From JALQUL01 sp964556425 (GTDB taxonomy: Bacteria; Pseudomonadota; Gammaproteobacteria; Burkholderiales; Burkholderiaceae_C), in the NCBI GenBank assembly GCA_964556425.1, contig CAZKWC010000006.1:15782-79781 (forward strand): a DNA stretch of 64,000 bases. The letters run 5' to 3'. The position numbers and the translations under genes were made by a program. The notes under the pieces were generated by a model that searched no databases, had not been told where the DNA came from, and saw only the letters and a list, made by a program, of their open reading frames with translations. Positions within the stretch are counted from its first letter, which is position 1, and every line of letters begins with the position of its first letter. Positions 16,972 through 26,420 of this stretch are shown in pieces.

Positions 16972-16993
16972 TCCTAATTCACCTTTTTAAAAA

Positions 16994-18352
16994 TTATTTT
17001 TTAGTCCAACTAGCAGCAAAAAAACCATCGGTATGATGCAAATGAGGCCATAGTCTTAAATACAGGCCAGTATTAGGTGTACATAAGTTATGGGCCAATT
17101 CGCCAACAGGTTTTGCCAACAAAGTCTGCATAGGCAAAGCCTCAAACTCTTGTTTAAATTCCTGGCTAAAGGCTTGTGCTACTTCTTCATTTTCTTGCGG
17201 TAATAAACTACAGGTAGCATAAATCAAACGTCCACCTGGTTTTAATAATTGGGCAGCACTTCTTAAAATGGCACTTTGAAGTTGCACCATTTGTTCCACT
17301 GATTTGGGTTTGACTCGCCATTTAAGAGCGGGATTACGCCTTAAAGTACCCAAGCCAGTACAGGGGGCATCTACCAATACTCGGTCCACTTTGCCCCACA
17401 TTCTTTGAATGCGGGCGTCTTTTTCGTCATTAATCACCATGGTGTGAATATTATTGAGGCCACTTCTTGCCATGCGTGGTTTAAGTCCTTCCAAGCGATG
17501 GGCAGACGTATCAAACGCATATAACCTGCCAGTGTTTTTCATCATCGCACCTAGGGCTAAAGTTTTACCTCCGCCTCCAGCACAAAAATCAACCACTGTT
17601 TCGCCGCGTTTTGCATCAAGGGCCAAGGCAAGTAATTGTGAACCTTCATCTTGTACTTCTAATAAACCTTGGTTGAAAATAGGCAGCTGAGACAGGCCTC
17701 GTTTTTGCTCTAGTCGTAGGCCCCAAGGGCTGTAAGGGGTGAGGCTTGCTTCAAGGCCTTGCTCTTTTAACAAATTCAATACTGCAGGTCTTTTGGATTT
17801 AAAAGTATTAACTCTTAAATCAAGGCTAGCATTTTGATGCAGGCTATTCATAAAACCAATAAAGGTATCAGAGCTAATATCCATGCCCAATTGTTGTTGA
17901 ATAATTTCAACCAACCACTCGGGTAAATTATGTTGATATTGAATATCTAAATTTTTGACATCAGTGGCAAGTGACTGACTAAGCCAAGCTTGCTCGGTAT
18001 CGCTTAAAGCAGCATTTAAATAATCACGCCAAACAAATGGGGTGTGATTGGATGATGCATCGGTTTCTGTGTTGACCACCGCATTTTGGGCATCTGCTTG
18101 TTGGCCAAATGCATAAGACAAAATAGCCAAGCGCCGCGCCATTGGCCCCTCGCCGGTTTGCGCTAAATATTCGAAGAATAATTTTTGTCGCATCACGCCA
18201 TAAACCACCGAGCTTAAGCTGGCACGTTCGCGAGAACCACAGCGACCATTCTCGGCAAAATAAGTGCTAATTAAATGATCAAGTGCTTGATCAAATTGAA
18301 GCGCTAAACGCGTCAATTCGGTGGCAGTTTCTAGAAAGACTTTTGGATGCAT
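16994..18352 (-). CDS. rsmB: RsmB/NOP-family rRNA (cytosine-C5) methyltransferase
   Basis: SAM-dependent RNA m5C methyltransferase of 452 residues. An N-terminal helical part (about 1-150) is NusB-like but diverged. The PUA-like/ferredoxin part has DLRVNTFKSKRPAVL. The Rossmann domain has motif I VVDFCAGGGGKTLAL, motif IV DAPCTGLGTLRRNP and motif VI YATCSLLPQENEEV, where the two cysteines act in catalysis and product release. E. coli RsmB modifies C967 of 16S rRNA; this branch, lying near purN in Burkholderiales, may differ in target. The tusA gene follows on the same strand. Confidence 0.85.
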   Translation of the reverse strand: MHPKVFLETATELTRLALQFDQALDHLISTYFAENGRCGSRERASLSSVVYGVMRQKLFFEYLAQTGEGPMARRLAILSYAFGQQADAQNAVVNTETDASSNHTPFVWRDYLNAALSDTEQAWLSQSLATDVKNLDIQYQHNLPEWLVEIIQQQLGMDISSDTFIGFMNSLHQNASLDLRVNTFKSKRPAVLNLLKEQGLEASLTPYSPWGLRLEQKRGLSQLPIFNQGLLEVQDEGSQLLALALDAKRGETVVDFCAGGGGKTLALGAMMKNTGRLYAFDTSAHRLEGLKPRMARSGLNNIHTMVINDEKDARIQRMWGKVDRVLVDAPCTGLGTLRRNPALKWRVKPKSVEQMVQLQSAILRSAAQLLKPGGRLIYATCSLLPQENEEVAQAFSQEFKQEFEALPMQTLLAKPVGELAHNLCTPNTGLYLRLWPHLHHTDGFFAASWTKK

Positions 18353-18517
18353 ATTAAAAAATGAAGTGGTGTTAAGAAAGCTGCCGCTTCAGTTGAAACA
18401 AGCAGTCATGATACCTATCAAAATAGACTCAACCTGTGGTGGCAGGTTTTTGTATAGAATGAAGAAAACGATAAAAACAAGCCATTAATTGGCTAGTGAG
18501 GAATCCATACACTTTTT

Positions 18518-19105
18518 TTAACTAGTGTGGCGAGATAAAATTTGGGCAATCACACGAGGATACAAAAGGTGTTCTTGGGTCAATACTCTGGCAGCTAATT
18601 TTTCGGCTGTATCACCTGGTAAAACTGGAACCATCGCTTGATCAATAATACTGCCAGCATCAAGTTCCTCAATGACCCAGTGCACAGTAGCCCCGGCAAA
18701 TTTACAACCCATTTGCAAAGCTCTTTCGTGGGTGTGCAGTCCAGTAAATGCCGGTAACAACGAGGGGTGAATATTAATGATTTTTTCTGGGTATTGTTGG
18801 GTAAATGCACCACTTAAAATTCGCATAAAACCAGCTAGCACAATAAGGCTAGGTTGATAGATTTGAATCACCTTAGTTAATTCAGTTTCAAAATCAGTGC
18901 GATTGGGGTATTTTTTATGATCAACGACTTGAGTCTCAATACCAGCAGCTTTGGCAATACTTAAGCCTTTTGCATCTGGCCGATTTGCAATAACGGCCGT
19001 AATTTTAGCTTGATATTTTTGTTCCCAATTTTGTACTTGAGCAGCCTTAATAATGGCAGCCATATTGCTACCAGAGCCCGAAATTAAAATAACAATAGAT
19101 TGCAT
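18518..19105 (-). CDS. purN: Phosphoribosylglycinamide formyltransferase PurN
   Basis: Third step of purine synthesis: transfer of formyl from 10-formyl-tetrahydrofolate to GAR. The 195 residues have the phosphate loop ISGSGSNM at the N-terminus and the catalytic triad Asn111, His113 and Asp149, in NIHPSLLP and EELDAGS, with the same relative spacing as E. coli (106/108/144). It is 165 bases upstream of the rsmB-like gene on the same strand. Confidence 0.95.
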   Translation of the reverse strand: MQSIVILISGSGSNMAAIIKAAQVQNWEQKYQAKITAVIANRPDAKGLSIAKAAGIETQVVDHKKYPNRTDFETELTKVIQIYQPSLIVLAGFMRILSGAFTQQYPEKIINIHPSLLPAFTGLHTHERALQMGCKFAGATVHWVIEELDAGSIIDQAMVPVLPGDTAEKLAARVLTQEHLLYPRVIAQILSRHTS

Positions 19106-19193
19106 ATAAAAAAGTCAAGACTAAAAAGTCTATAAAAAGAGAAAGTTTTTGGTTTATTAGTGATTAAGCATACTGCTTAGGGCTTGTACCGCA

Positions 19194-19259
19194 AAACACT
19201 TAACCGCATGAGTGGTACGGGCTTGGATGGTCATTGATAGTCTATTTGACTGGTTTTTT
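19194..19259. repeat. Interspersed repeat, copy A (left part)
   Basis: Aligns without gaps to 31777-31842 with 47 of 66 identical bases counted by eye, including 27 of the first 32 (core CTTAACCGCATG and GGGCTTG) and the closing GGTTTTTT. Confidence 0.6.
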
Positions 19260-19319
19260 CACTCATAATAATGAATATGAAAATTAAAATCTTGCTAAAA
19301 CTGCATTCCTATTGGCACC

Positions 19320-19373
19320 ATGCCTGTATGCCTTTGAGTTTTACGGCGGCTTCCAAAAGCTGTGGTTTAATTC
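19320..19373. repeat. Interspersed repeat, copy A (right part)
   Basis: Shares ATGCCTG, TTGAG, GGCGGCTT and the 12-base GTGGTTTAATTC, in the same order, with 56238-56317. The spacing differs by small gaps. Confidence 0.45.
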
Positions 19374-19434
19374 TATTTAGTTTTGAATCCTAATTTTTAA
19401 ACAATCACGGCTCACTACCAAGGAAGACTTTTAA

Positions 19435-20193
19435 ATGAAAATATTAATTTCCAACGATGATGGTTACCAAGCAGAGGGTATTGTAGCCTTATATCACGCC
19501 ATGCAAGCCTTAGGTGAGGTGGAGGTGATTGCTCCGGAGCTCAACAATAGTGCTAAATCCAACGCTTTAACTCTTTCTACCCCTCTTTCGGTTAGAACTG
19601 CAGCCAATGGTTTTCGATATGTGAATGGCACTCCCGCCGATTGTGTGCATATTGCCTTAACAGGTTTATTAGGTTACAAGCCCGATCTTATTGTTTCAGG
19701 GATTAATAACGGGGCCAATATGGGGGACGATACCATTTATTCGGGCACGGTAGGAGCTGCTATGGAAGGCTATTTAATGGGTATTCCTGCGATTGCTTTT
19801 TCTCAAGTTAAAAAAGGTTGGGAGCACCTAGACGCAGCGGCCCTTAGTGCGCAAAAATTAGTGGCCAATATTCGAGATGCCGGCATGATTCAAACTGCGC
19901 CTTGGTTGCTTAATGTGAATATTCCCAATTTACCCCTTGAGGAATTAAAACCCATCAAAGTGTGCCGATTAGGTCGTCGTCATTCAGCAGAACCCGTATT
20001 AAGTCAAGTCAATCCATTTGGCGAAACCATGTATTGGATTGGGGCTGCTGGGCCAGCCAAAGATGATGCCGATGGCACAGATTTTCATGCTACGATTCAA
20101 GGTCATATTTCAATTACGCCGCTCAAAGTAGATTTAACTGACCACGATCAACTCCCTTTTTGGGGCCAGGCTGCACAAAAGCTAAAAGTCTAA
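19435..20193 (+). CDS. surE: 5'/3'-nucleotidase SurE
   Basis: Metal-dependent nucleoside monophosphate phosphatase, a stationary-phase survival protein. The 252 residues open with the metal-binding ILISNDDGYQAEGI (Asp8-Asp9). NGTPADCVHIAL and VSGINNGANMGDDTIYSGTVGAAMEG follow and complete the active site. The length is normal. In many proteobacteria surE is followed by pcm and nlpD; here an acyl-CoA dehydrogenase follows instead, so the usual operon has been broken. Confidence 0.95.
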   Translation: MKILISNDDGYQAEGIVALYHAMQALGEVEVIAPELNNSAKSNALTLSTPLSVRTAANGFRYVNGTPADCVHIALTGLLGYKPDLIVSGINNGANMGDDTIYSGTVGAAMEGYLMGIPAIAFSQVKKGWEHLDAAALSAQKLVANIRDAGMIQTAPWLLNVNIPNLPLEELKPIKVCRLGRRHSAEPVLSQVNPFGETMYWIGAAGPAKDDADGTDFHATIQGHISITPLKVDLTDHDQLPFWGQAAQKLKV

Positions 20194-20323
20194 ATTCATC
20201 AACACCTAATAATTGTTAGTTGCTTGGTAGCTATTGCTGTCCCCATTTCGACACTAGCTTGAAAGTCTTTATGGTAAAAATCAAACATTGCGAATGTTTT
20301 GCATTTTTACCAGGAGTCTTTTT

Positions 20324-21523
20324 ATGGATTTGGCTTTTACTGAAGAAGAACAATCGTTTAGACAAGAAGTGAGACAGTGGGTGAAAGAAAATCTACCCAG
20401 CTCAATTTCACACAAAGTGCATAATGCACTGCGCCTTACCCGAGATGATATGCAAACTTGGGCCAAAATTTTAGGTCAAAAAGGATGGCTCGGTTATGGT
20501 TGGCCACAGGAGTTTGGTGGTCCTGGCTGGAATGCCATACAGCGTCATTTGTTTGAAGAGGAATGTGCTTTAGCGGGCGCCCCAAGAGTAGTTCCGTTTG
20601 GCCCCGTCATGGTGGCCCCTGTCATTATGGCTTTTGGTAACCCCGAGCAACAACAACGTTTTTTACCTGGCATTGCCAGCGGAGAAGTTTGGTGGAGTCA
20701 GGGTTACAGCGAACCTGGTTCGGGCTCCGATTTAGCCTCAGTTAAAACCAAAGCCGAGCGTTTTGATGACCATTATTTAGTCAATGGTCAAAAAACTTGG
20801 ACTACCTTGGGTCAGTATGGCGAATGGATTTTTTGTTTAGTTCGCACTAGCAATGAGGGCAAGCCACAAACCGGTATTAGCTTTTTATTAATCGACATGA
20901 AATCGCCTGGCGTGACGGTGCGTCCGATTGTCTTAATGGATGGCGAGCCTGAAGTGAATGAAGTATTTTTTGATAATGTCAAAGTACCGCTTAACAACTT
21001 AATTGGTGAAGAAAACAAAGGTTGGACTTATGCCAAACATTTGTTAAGCCATGAAAGAACCAATATTGCAGATGTGAATCGTGCGAAACGTGAACTAGAG
21101 CGTTTAAAACGAATTGTGAAAGCTGAAGGCCTTGATAAAGACCATCGTTTCTTAGATGAGGTTGCCAAATTAGAAGTCGATATAGTGGCTCTAGAAATGA
21201 TGGTGCTCCGTGTATTGTCGGCGCAAACATCAGGCAAAAACTCACTTGATGTGGCAGGTTTACTAAAGATTAAAGGCAGTGAGATTCAGCAACGTTATAG
21301 CGAATTAATGATGCTTGCAGCAGGCCCCTTTGCCTTGCCTTGTATTGCAGAAGCGGTAGATGCAGGATGGCAGCCCGATCAATTGGGCGCTTTAGGATTT
21401 CCAGGCGGCAATATCCAAAATGCACCTTTAGCGGGTAATTATTTTAATATGCGCAAAACCACCATTTACGGCGGCTCCAACGAAGTGCAACGCAATATTG
21501 TGGCGCAAACTGTTTTAGGTTAA
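20324..21523 (+). CDS. Acyl-CoA dehydrogenase, PimC-like (large partner)
   Basis: FAD-dependent acyl-CoA dehydrogenase, 399 residues. It begins MDLAFTEEEQSFRQEVRQW and has the FAD and substrate segments WWSQGYSEPGSGSDLAS, VNGQKTWTTLGQYGEW and the C-terminal TTIYGGSNEVQRNIVAQTVLG. It is followed 104 bases later by a second, smaller and more divergent acyl-CoA dehydrogenase. Paired genes of these sizes resemble the alpha2beta2 pimeloyl-CoA/steroid side-chain dehydrogenases (PimC-PimD, FadE28-FadE29 type), in which the large partner holds most of the active site. The substrate is not determined. CAGGAG precedes the ATG at 20324. Confidence 0.9.
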   Translation: MDLAFTEEEQSFRQEVRQWVKENLPSSISHKVHNALRLTRDDMQTWAKILGQKGWLGYGWPQEFGGPGWNAIQRHLFEEECALAGAPRVVPFGPVMVAPVIMAFGNPEQQQRFLPGIASGEVWWSQGYSEPGSGSDLASVKTKAERFDDHYLVNGQKTWTTLGQYGEWIFCLVRTSNEGKPQTGISFLLIDMKSPGVTVRPIVLMDGEPEVNEVFFDNVKVPLNNLIGEENKGWTYAKHLLSHERTNIADVNRAKRELERLKRIVKAEGLDKDHRFLDEVAKLEVDIVALEMMVLRVLSAQTSGKNSLDVAGLLKIKGSEIQQRYSELMMLAAGPFALPCIAEAVDAGWQPDQLGALGFPGGNIQNAPLAGNYFNMRKTTIYGGSNEVQRNIVAQTVLG

Positions 21524-21627
21524 AGAGACTGTTAATCTTCATTTGAAGATGCGACTTTTAATGTCGCTATGTATTTTTAACAAATATCTTTAGCTGTTAT
21601 TTCTACCAAACAAGAAAGAGATTGAGT

Positions 21628-22743
21628 ATGGATTTCGATTTTTCAGACGAACAATTGCAGTTACGCGAAGCCGTAGGCCGTTGGGTGGAAAAAGCCTATA
21701 CCTTTGACAAACGTCGAGCCATTGTCAAGGCTGGCGGTTTTGATGCACAAGCCTATCAAGAGTTAGCCCAATTGGGTTTAGTGGGGCTGGCTATCTCTGA
21801 AGAGCTTGGCGGTTTAGGCATGGGCGCGGTAGAGGCTATGCTAGTTTTAGAAGAATTGGGTAAGGGCTTAGTAATTGAACCAGTGGCAGCTAGTACTGTG
21901 GTGGGACAAGTTTTGTCACATTACGCCAGCCCTGAAATGCAAGCTCAGTTGTTACCCCAATTGGCTGGCGCAGAAAAATTAGCTGTCTTGGCGCATACCG
22001 AAAGATCAGCTCGTTATCAATTAGGTCGTTGTGAAACGACTGCTGAGCCAACTGCCAACGCTTGGGTGCTGAATGGGCTTAAAAATATGGTTCCGTTTGC
22101 TTCATTTGCAGATGCTTTCCTAGTTCCTGCAACTATTAATGGCACTATGGCATTGTTTTGGGTGGAGCGAGATCAAACAGGTGTCAGTACCAGCTCTTAT
22201 TTAACGCAAGACGGTTCTGCAGCAGGTGATGTGGGCTTGAATAATGCCAAGGCTCAGCTGATTACGGAAAATGGCTTGCAAGCTCTAGAGTGGGCGACAG
22301 ATGTTGCTATTGCTGGTTTGTGTGCTCAAGCCGTGGGTGCAATGGATAAGGTACTCACCATTACTGGCGAATATCTTAATACTCGTAAACAATTTGGTGT
22401 TGCAATTAGTAGTTTTCAGGCCTTAAGGCATCGGTTTGCTGACATGAAAATGCAACTCGAATTGGCAAGGTCTATGAGTTATTACGCCACACTTAAATTA
22501 TCGGCCAATGCGAGTGAGCGAAAAATGGCCTGTGCTAGGGCCAAATATCAGTTGGGTGTATCGATGCGGTATGTAGGCCAGCAAGCAGTGCAATTGCATG
22601 GTGGTATTGCCATGACCGATGAATACATCATTAGTCATTATTTTAAACGCCTCACACAAATTGAAATGACCATGGGCGATAGCATGCATCATTTAGCCTA
22701 TATTTCTGATAATTTACAAGAAACAGCCGGTGTGTTTGTTTAA
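21628..22743 (+). CDS. Acyl-CoA dehydrogenase, PimD-like (small partner)
   Basis: The 371 residues have the acyl-CoA dehydrogenase fold: an N-terminal helical part (MDFDFSDEQLQLREAVGRW), a middle beta domain that is unusually poor in the classical substrate-site motifs, and a C-terminal domain with TRKQFGVAISSFQALRHRFADM and QLHGGIAMTDEY. Such diverged partners are found as the second subunit of heteromeric dehydrogenases. The gene order and spacing with the preceding gene support a complex. A terminator follows. That it is a pseudo-active partner is inferred. Confidence 0.88.
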   Translation: MDFDFSDEQLQLREAVGRWVEKAYTFDKRRAIVKAGGFDAQAYQELAQLGLVGLAISEELGGLGMGAVEAMLVLEELGKGLVIEPVAASTVVGQVLSHYASPEMQAQLLPQLAGAEKLAVLAHTERSARYQLGRCETTAEPTANAWVLNGLKNMVPFASFADAFLVPATINGTMALFWVERDQTGVSTSSYLTQDGSAAGDVGLNNAKAQLITENGLQALEWATDVAIAGLCAQAVGAMDKVLTITGEYLNTRKQFGVAISSFQALRHRFADMKMQLELARSMSYYATLKLSANASERKMACARAKYQLGVSMRYVGQQAVQLHGGIAMTDEYIISHYFKRLTQIEMTMGDSMHHLAYISDNLQETAGVFV

Positions 22744-22872
22744 CTTAGAAACGGCCGTTTCTAGGTTTTAATTGAACGATGCCTATGGCAACTATAATGC
22801 CTGCCTTTAGCGCTGACTAAATATTAGGTTTTTGTAGTTCTCTATTGAAGGCATAAAGCCATTTTGCATAAA

Positions 22873-22904
22873 AAAAGGAATTCAAATTGTTGAATTCCTT
22901 TTTT
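22873..22904. terminator. Bidirectional terminator between the acyl-CoA dehydrogenase pair and rhlE
   Basis: A perfect 13-bp stem (AAAAGGAATTCAA / TTGAATTCCTTTT) with a 4-base loop, flanked by A on the left and T on the right. It can serve both convergent genes. Confidence 0.9.
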
Positions 22905-22969
22905 ATTGCTTGCTTATTCAACTAAGAATAAGCAATGAGTACACGTAACGTTTAGAGGCCAGCGTGCGA

Positions 22970-25204
22970 TTAACGGTTGTAACCACCGCTATTAGGATTG
23001 CGCGGACGACCACGACCACCTGCACCACCAAAATTACCACCGCCATTACCACCACCAAAGTTGCCGCCACTGCGAGGAGCACGTGGAGCAGAATTCATAC
23101 TCATACGTGGACCACGTTCTGCATAAGCATCAACGGTGGTACGCAATGGATTAGGTTGACCATCAATGGCACGTTTGGCAGGCACATGGCGCGCTTTGGT
23201 GTTAAGGCCTAAACCAGGATTGTGGTTAATGTGACGTGGTTGATAGTCATCATCACGGGCTTCGGGTGGGCGACGACCTGTAAATTGTGACTGACCAAAA
23301 CCTTGACGTGAGTTTTCAGGGCGTTGTGTGCTAAATCTAGAACCCGGCCTATTACCTGCAAAGTTGGTTCTTGTGTCTTGACGGTTGTCAGAACGGTTAT
23401 CGGGAGAACGATGCTCGAAACGATTGTCGTTAGAGCGATTGTCAAAACGACCTTCAGGGGAGCGGTTATCAAATCGGTTATCGGTGCGATTATCTTGACG
23501 ATTTTCGTTGCGGTAATCGGGGCGCGCTTCGTGAGAAGGGTTATTAGCTGCATGGGCTGCATAAGCAGAACCATGAAATTGTTCTGAAGGGGCTTGTTCA
23601 CCACCATTAAAACCAGTGTTACCAGCGGCATTTGGATTGGTGTTATTAACACGTGGTCCGGTGTTGCGTCTTAAGCCAGCACGACGGGCTTCGCCGTAAA
23701 TGCCACGTGGAGTACGTGGCTCGTAAGGACGGCCATCACGACCTTCACGAGGTTGACGTGGACCACGTGGTGCCATTGCTTCGCCATTGCTATCTAACAG
23801 CACAGCTGCTGGCGCTGAATTTTGTTGTATAGGAGCACGGTTTTGGTAAGGGGCACGGAAGTTGCCTCCGTTGCCTTGAGCATTTGCACTACCAGCTTGG
23901 CCACGGGCAGGTTTACCTTGATTTTTTTCACGAACACGTTGTAACATTTCGGTGCGAGCTGCTTTAGCGGCTGCCATCATAACGTCACGGCTAGGCGGTT
24001 TACCTAGGCCACCCCATAGGGTTTGCCTACCCATAGCGATAGGTTCAGCTCTTTCATCGGCATCGGGTTCAAAACCTTCAATGATTTTGACTGGAATACT
24101 TTGTTTGGTGAATTGTTCAATTTCTTGCATAAAACCTTGTTCGTCTAGGCAAACCAAATTAACAGCCTCGCCTGTAGAACCAGCGCGACCTGTACGACCA
24201 ATACGGTGGACGTAATCTTCAGTGACGTTTGGAATATCGTAGTTGACTACATGTGGTAATTCGTCAATGTCAATACCACGAGCTGCGATATCGGTGGCAA
24301 CTAAAACACGGATGTCGCCATTTTTAAAACCTTCAAGGGCTTGAGTGCGGGCACTTTGGCTTTTGTTGCCATGCAGGGCCATTGCAGTAATACCACTTTT
24401 TGCCAGTGCTTCAGCGACATGATTGGCGCCAAATTTAGTACGGGTAAAAACGAGTACCTGGCTCCAGTTGTTTTGCTCGATGAGGTGGGCTAATAAAGCT
24501 TTTTTCTTAGCGCGGCCTACAGTAATGACCACTTGAGCAATACGCTCAACGGTAGTGTTACGTGGGGTCACTTGAATTTGAAGTGGTTCACGTAACAAGC
24601 TGTTGGCGAGGTCACGGATTTCATCACTAAAAGTGGCCGAGAATAATAAACTTTGTTTTTGGCTAGGTAATAAAGCCAATACTTTTTTCACATCGTGAAT
24701 AAAGCCCATATCAAGCATACGGTCGGCTTCATCTAAAACCAAAACCTGAACTTGACTTAAATCGACAGCACCTTGTTGTTGCAAGTCGAGTAAGCGACCA
24801 GGCGTGGCGACTAAAATATCGACACCTTGGCGTAGTTGTTTAATTTGGGGGTTGGCACCTACACCACCAAAAACAACGGTAGAAGTAAGTTGTAGATATT
24901 TGCCATAGGTAACGACTGACTCTTGTACTTGAGCAGCTAGCTCACGGGTGGGAGTAAGTACCAAGGCACGAATACCTAAGCCGTTAAAACGACTAACAGC
25001 ACTGCGACTCATGGTGAGCTGATGTAATAAAGGGAGAGTAAACGCGGCTGTTTTACCAGTTCCGGTTTGGGCTCCGCCGAGTACATCGCGACCTTGCATA
25101 ATGGCAGGAATAGCTTGTGCTTGAATAGGAGTTGGCGATTCATAGCCTTGCTCACGCACAGCTTTTAAAATAGCTGGGGCTAATTGGAGTTCTTCAAAAT
25201 TCAT
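22970..25204 (-). CDS. rhlE: DEAD-box RNA helicase RhlE with long disordered tail
   Basis: ATP-dependent RNA helicase. The core (about residues 1-385) has AQTGTGKT (motif I), PTRELAAQV (Ia), VLDEADRMLDMGF (II), LFSATFS (III), LVATDIAARGID (V) and HRIGRTGRAG (VI). Sequence after the core is about 360 residues, far longer than in typical RhlE (usually about 450-500 residues in total). It is rich in Arg, Asn, Gly and Asp, with about eight DNR/FDNR/DNRS units near residues 562-608 (23381-23520) and a Gly-rich GGNFGG/RGR end. Such tails bind RNA and promote condensates in homologues. The gene stands alone. Confidence 0.92.
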   Translation of the reverse strand: MNFEELQLAPAILKAVREQGYESPTPIQAQAIPAIMQGRDVLGGAQTGTGKTAAFTLPLLHQLTMSRSAVSRFNGLGIRALVLTPTRELAAQVQESVVTYGKYLQLTSTVVFGGVGANPQIKQLRQGVDILVATPGRLLDLQQQGAVDLSQVQVLVLDEADRMLDMGFIHDVKKVLALLPSQKQSLLFSATFSDEIRDLANSLLREPLQIQVTPRNTTVERIAQVVITVGRAKKKALLAHLIEQNNWSQVLVFTRTKFGANHVAEALAKSGITAMALHGNKSQSARTQALEGFKNGDIRVLVATDIAARGIDIDELPHVVNYDIPNVTEDYVHRIGRTGRAGSTGEAVNLVCLDEQGFMQEIEQFTKQSIPVKIIEGFEPDADERAEPIAMGRQTLWGGLGKPPSRDVMMAAAKAARTEMLQRVREKNQGKPARGQAGSANAQGNGGNFRAPYQNRAPIQQNSAPAAVLLDSNGEAMAPRGPRQPREGRDGRPYEPRTPRGIYGEARRAGLRRNTGPRVNNTNPNAAGNTGFNGGEQAPSEQFHGSAYAAHAANNPSHEARPDYRNENRQDNRTDNRFDNRSPEGRFDNRSNDNRFEHRSPDNRSDNRQDTRTNFAGNRPGSRFSTQRPENSRQGFGQSQFTGRRPPEARDDDYQPRHINHNPGLGLNTKARHVPAKRAIDGQPNPLRTTVDAYAERGPRMSMNSAPRAPRSGGNFGGGNGGGNFGGAGGRGRPRNPNSGGYNR

Positions 25205-25423
25205 GATGGAAGCGCTTTAGTGTTTGCGCCTAAAACCGACCTGTCTCGAAGCCGTGTGTTGGACAATTCGAACCAGTCAAAGGTCAGTGGAACCAAGGGT
25301 ATGCAGAGCATGGCAAAACGTGAGTGGATTGCATCAGCCTGCACTTAGCTGATAGTGCGTCACTGGAGCACACTACAGCCTGTATTGTCGCATAAAAATT
25401 CAACTCTGTGTATATTAATCAAA

Positions 25424-26209
25424 TTATTTATTTTGGGGTTCAATTAATGAGATTCTGCTTAAACCCTGCTTTGTTAAGCTTAACACTTCAGCCCTAGGAA
25501 TAGGATGATCGACTTCCCAGTCAGATAAAACCCAGCGCGACATTTCAAGGTTTAAGCTGTCTTCTTGAGGCTTGTGAGTATGGCCATGAATCAAACAATT
25601 GCTACCATGTTGATTTAACCAATCAATTGCAAGATTATGATTAATATCAAGATTATTGTAAAAGTTGGAGTCTTTCGAGGGCTCGGTTGTAGTGCTTAAT
25701 TTATCGGCTTTAATTTTATCGGCCATTTGCCGCCTAGTAGCCAAGGGCTGAGCTAAGACTGCAGTTTGCCAAATAGGACTTCTGACGACCGATCTAAGTT
25801 GCATGTAATCGGTATCTGAGGTGCATAAAGCATCGCCATGACTTAATAAATAATGATCGCCAAAAGCAGACAGCTTACATGGGTCGTCGAGCTGTTGAAT
25901 GCCGGTAAAGTCAAAAAATGCTTGTTTGGTTAAAAAATCGCGGTTGCCATGCAACATAAAAAGGGGTTTTTGAAGGCTACATTGAGCCAAAGCCAAGGCA
26001 CAATTGCGCTCGAAACCCGTTTCTAAAATCGCATCATCACCTACCCAAGCTTCAAATAAATCACCCAAAATAAAAATGGCATCCGCCTTATTATTTTGTA
26101 AATATTGGAGCCAAACGAAATAAGTGTCAGGGTGCTGTTCTGATAAATGTATATCAGAAATAAAATCAATTTGATTCCAGCTAGGCAGGGCAAGGATTGA
26201 GTTTTTCAC
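25424..26209 (-). CDS. lpxH: UDP-2,3-diacylglucosamine diphosphatase LpxH
   Basis: Peripheral membrane calcineurin-like phosphoesterase of lipid A synthesis, converting UDP-2,3-diacylglucosamine to lipid X and UMP. The metal-site motifs are in order: FISDIHLSEQHP, FILGDLFEAWVGDD, MLHGNRDF, LLSHGDALC and IHGHTHKP. The 261 residues are slightly longer than usual (about 240). The start is a GTG at 26209 and the ribosome site is weak. It lies downstream of ppiB on the same strand, in the ppiA-ppiB-lpxH order common in Burkholderiales, but a terminator separates them here. Confidence 0.93.
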   Translation of the reverse strand: MKNSILALPSWNQIDFISDIHLSEQHPDTYFVWLQYLQNNKADAIFILGDLFEAWVGDDAILETGFERNCALALAQCSLQKPLFMLHGNRDFLTKQAFFDFTGIQQLDDPCKLSAFGDHYLLSHGDALCTSDTDYMQLRSVVRSPIWQTAVLAQPLATRRQMADKIKADKLSTTTEPSKDSNFYNNLDINHNLAIDWLNQHGSNCLIHGHTHKPQEDSLNLEMSRWVLSDWEVDHPIPRAEVLSLTKQGLSRISLIEPQNK

Positions 26210-26420
26210 AATAAGAAAACCTTGGTGAGCTCAAACAATTGAGTTAAGTTGAGGTGATAAAAAAGCGCTTATGTCTTAATTTTAATCGTATCAATAAAAA
26301 GCTTTTTTTCTTCAAGTCAAAAGGTGGAGCGACGTTATTAGCAATGAAATGACTCGAAGTTTTTAGTAAAGCAAAAGTGCAGATAATGTATAAAATGCTT
26401 ATGAATAAAAGAGCTAGCTA

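Larger units (their letters stand above)
19106..19434. other. Intergenic region with dispersed repeat
   Basis: Separates the divergent purN and surE genes. It holds two segments that recur elsewhere in the window: 19194-19259, resembling 31777-31842, and 19320-19373, resembling 56238-56317. A ribosome site AAGGAAG for surE lies near 19420. No coding frame is apparent. Confidence 0.6.

Noticed and set aside
23381..23520. Regularly spaced DNR units in the rhlE gene considered as a CRISPR-like array
   Set aside because: The units are short, variable, in frame and code for the protein tail; there are no conserved 25-40 base repeats with unique spacers.
23209..23652. 147-residue minus-strand frame inside rhlE
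   Set aside because: It is a shadow of the repetitive rhlE tail in another frame; Thr/Val/Leu runs arise from the repeated codons.
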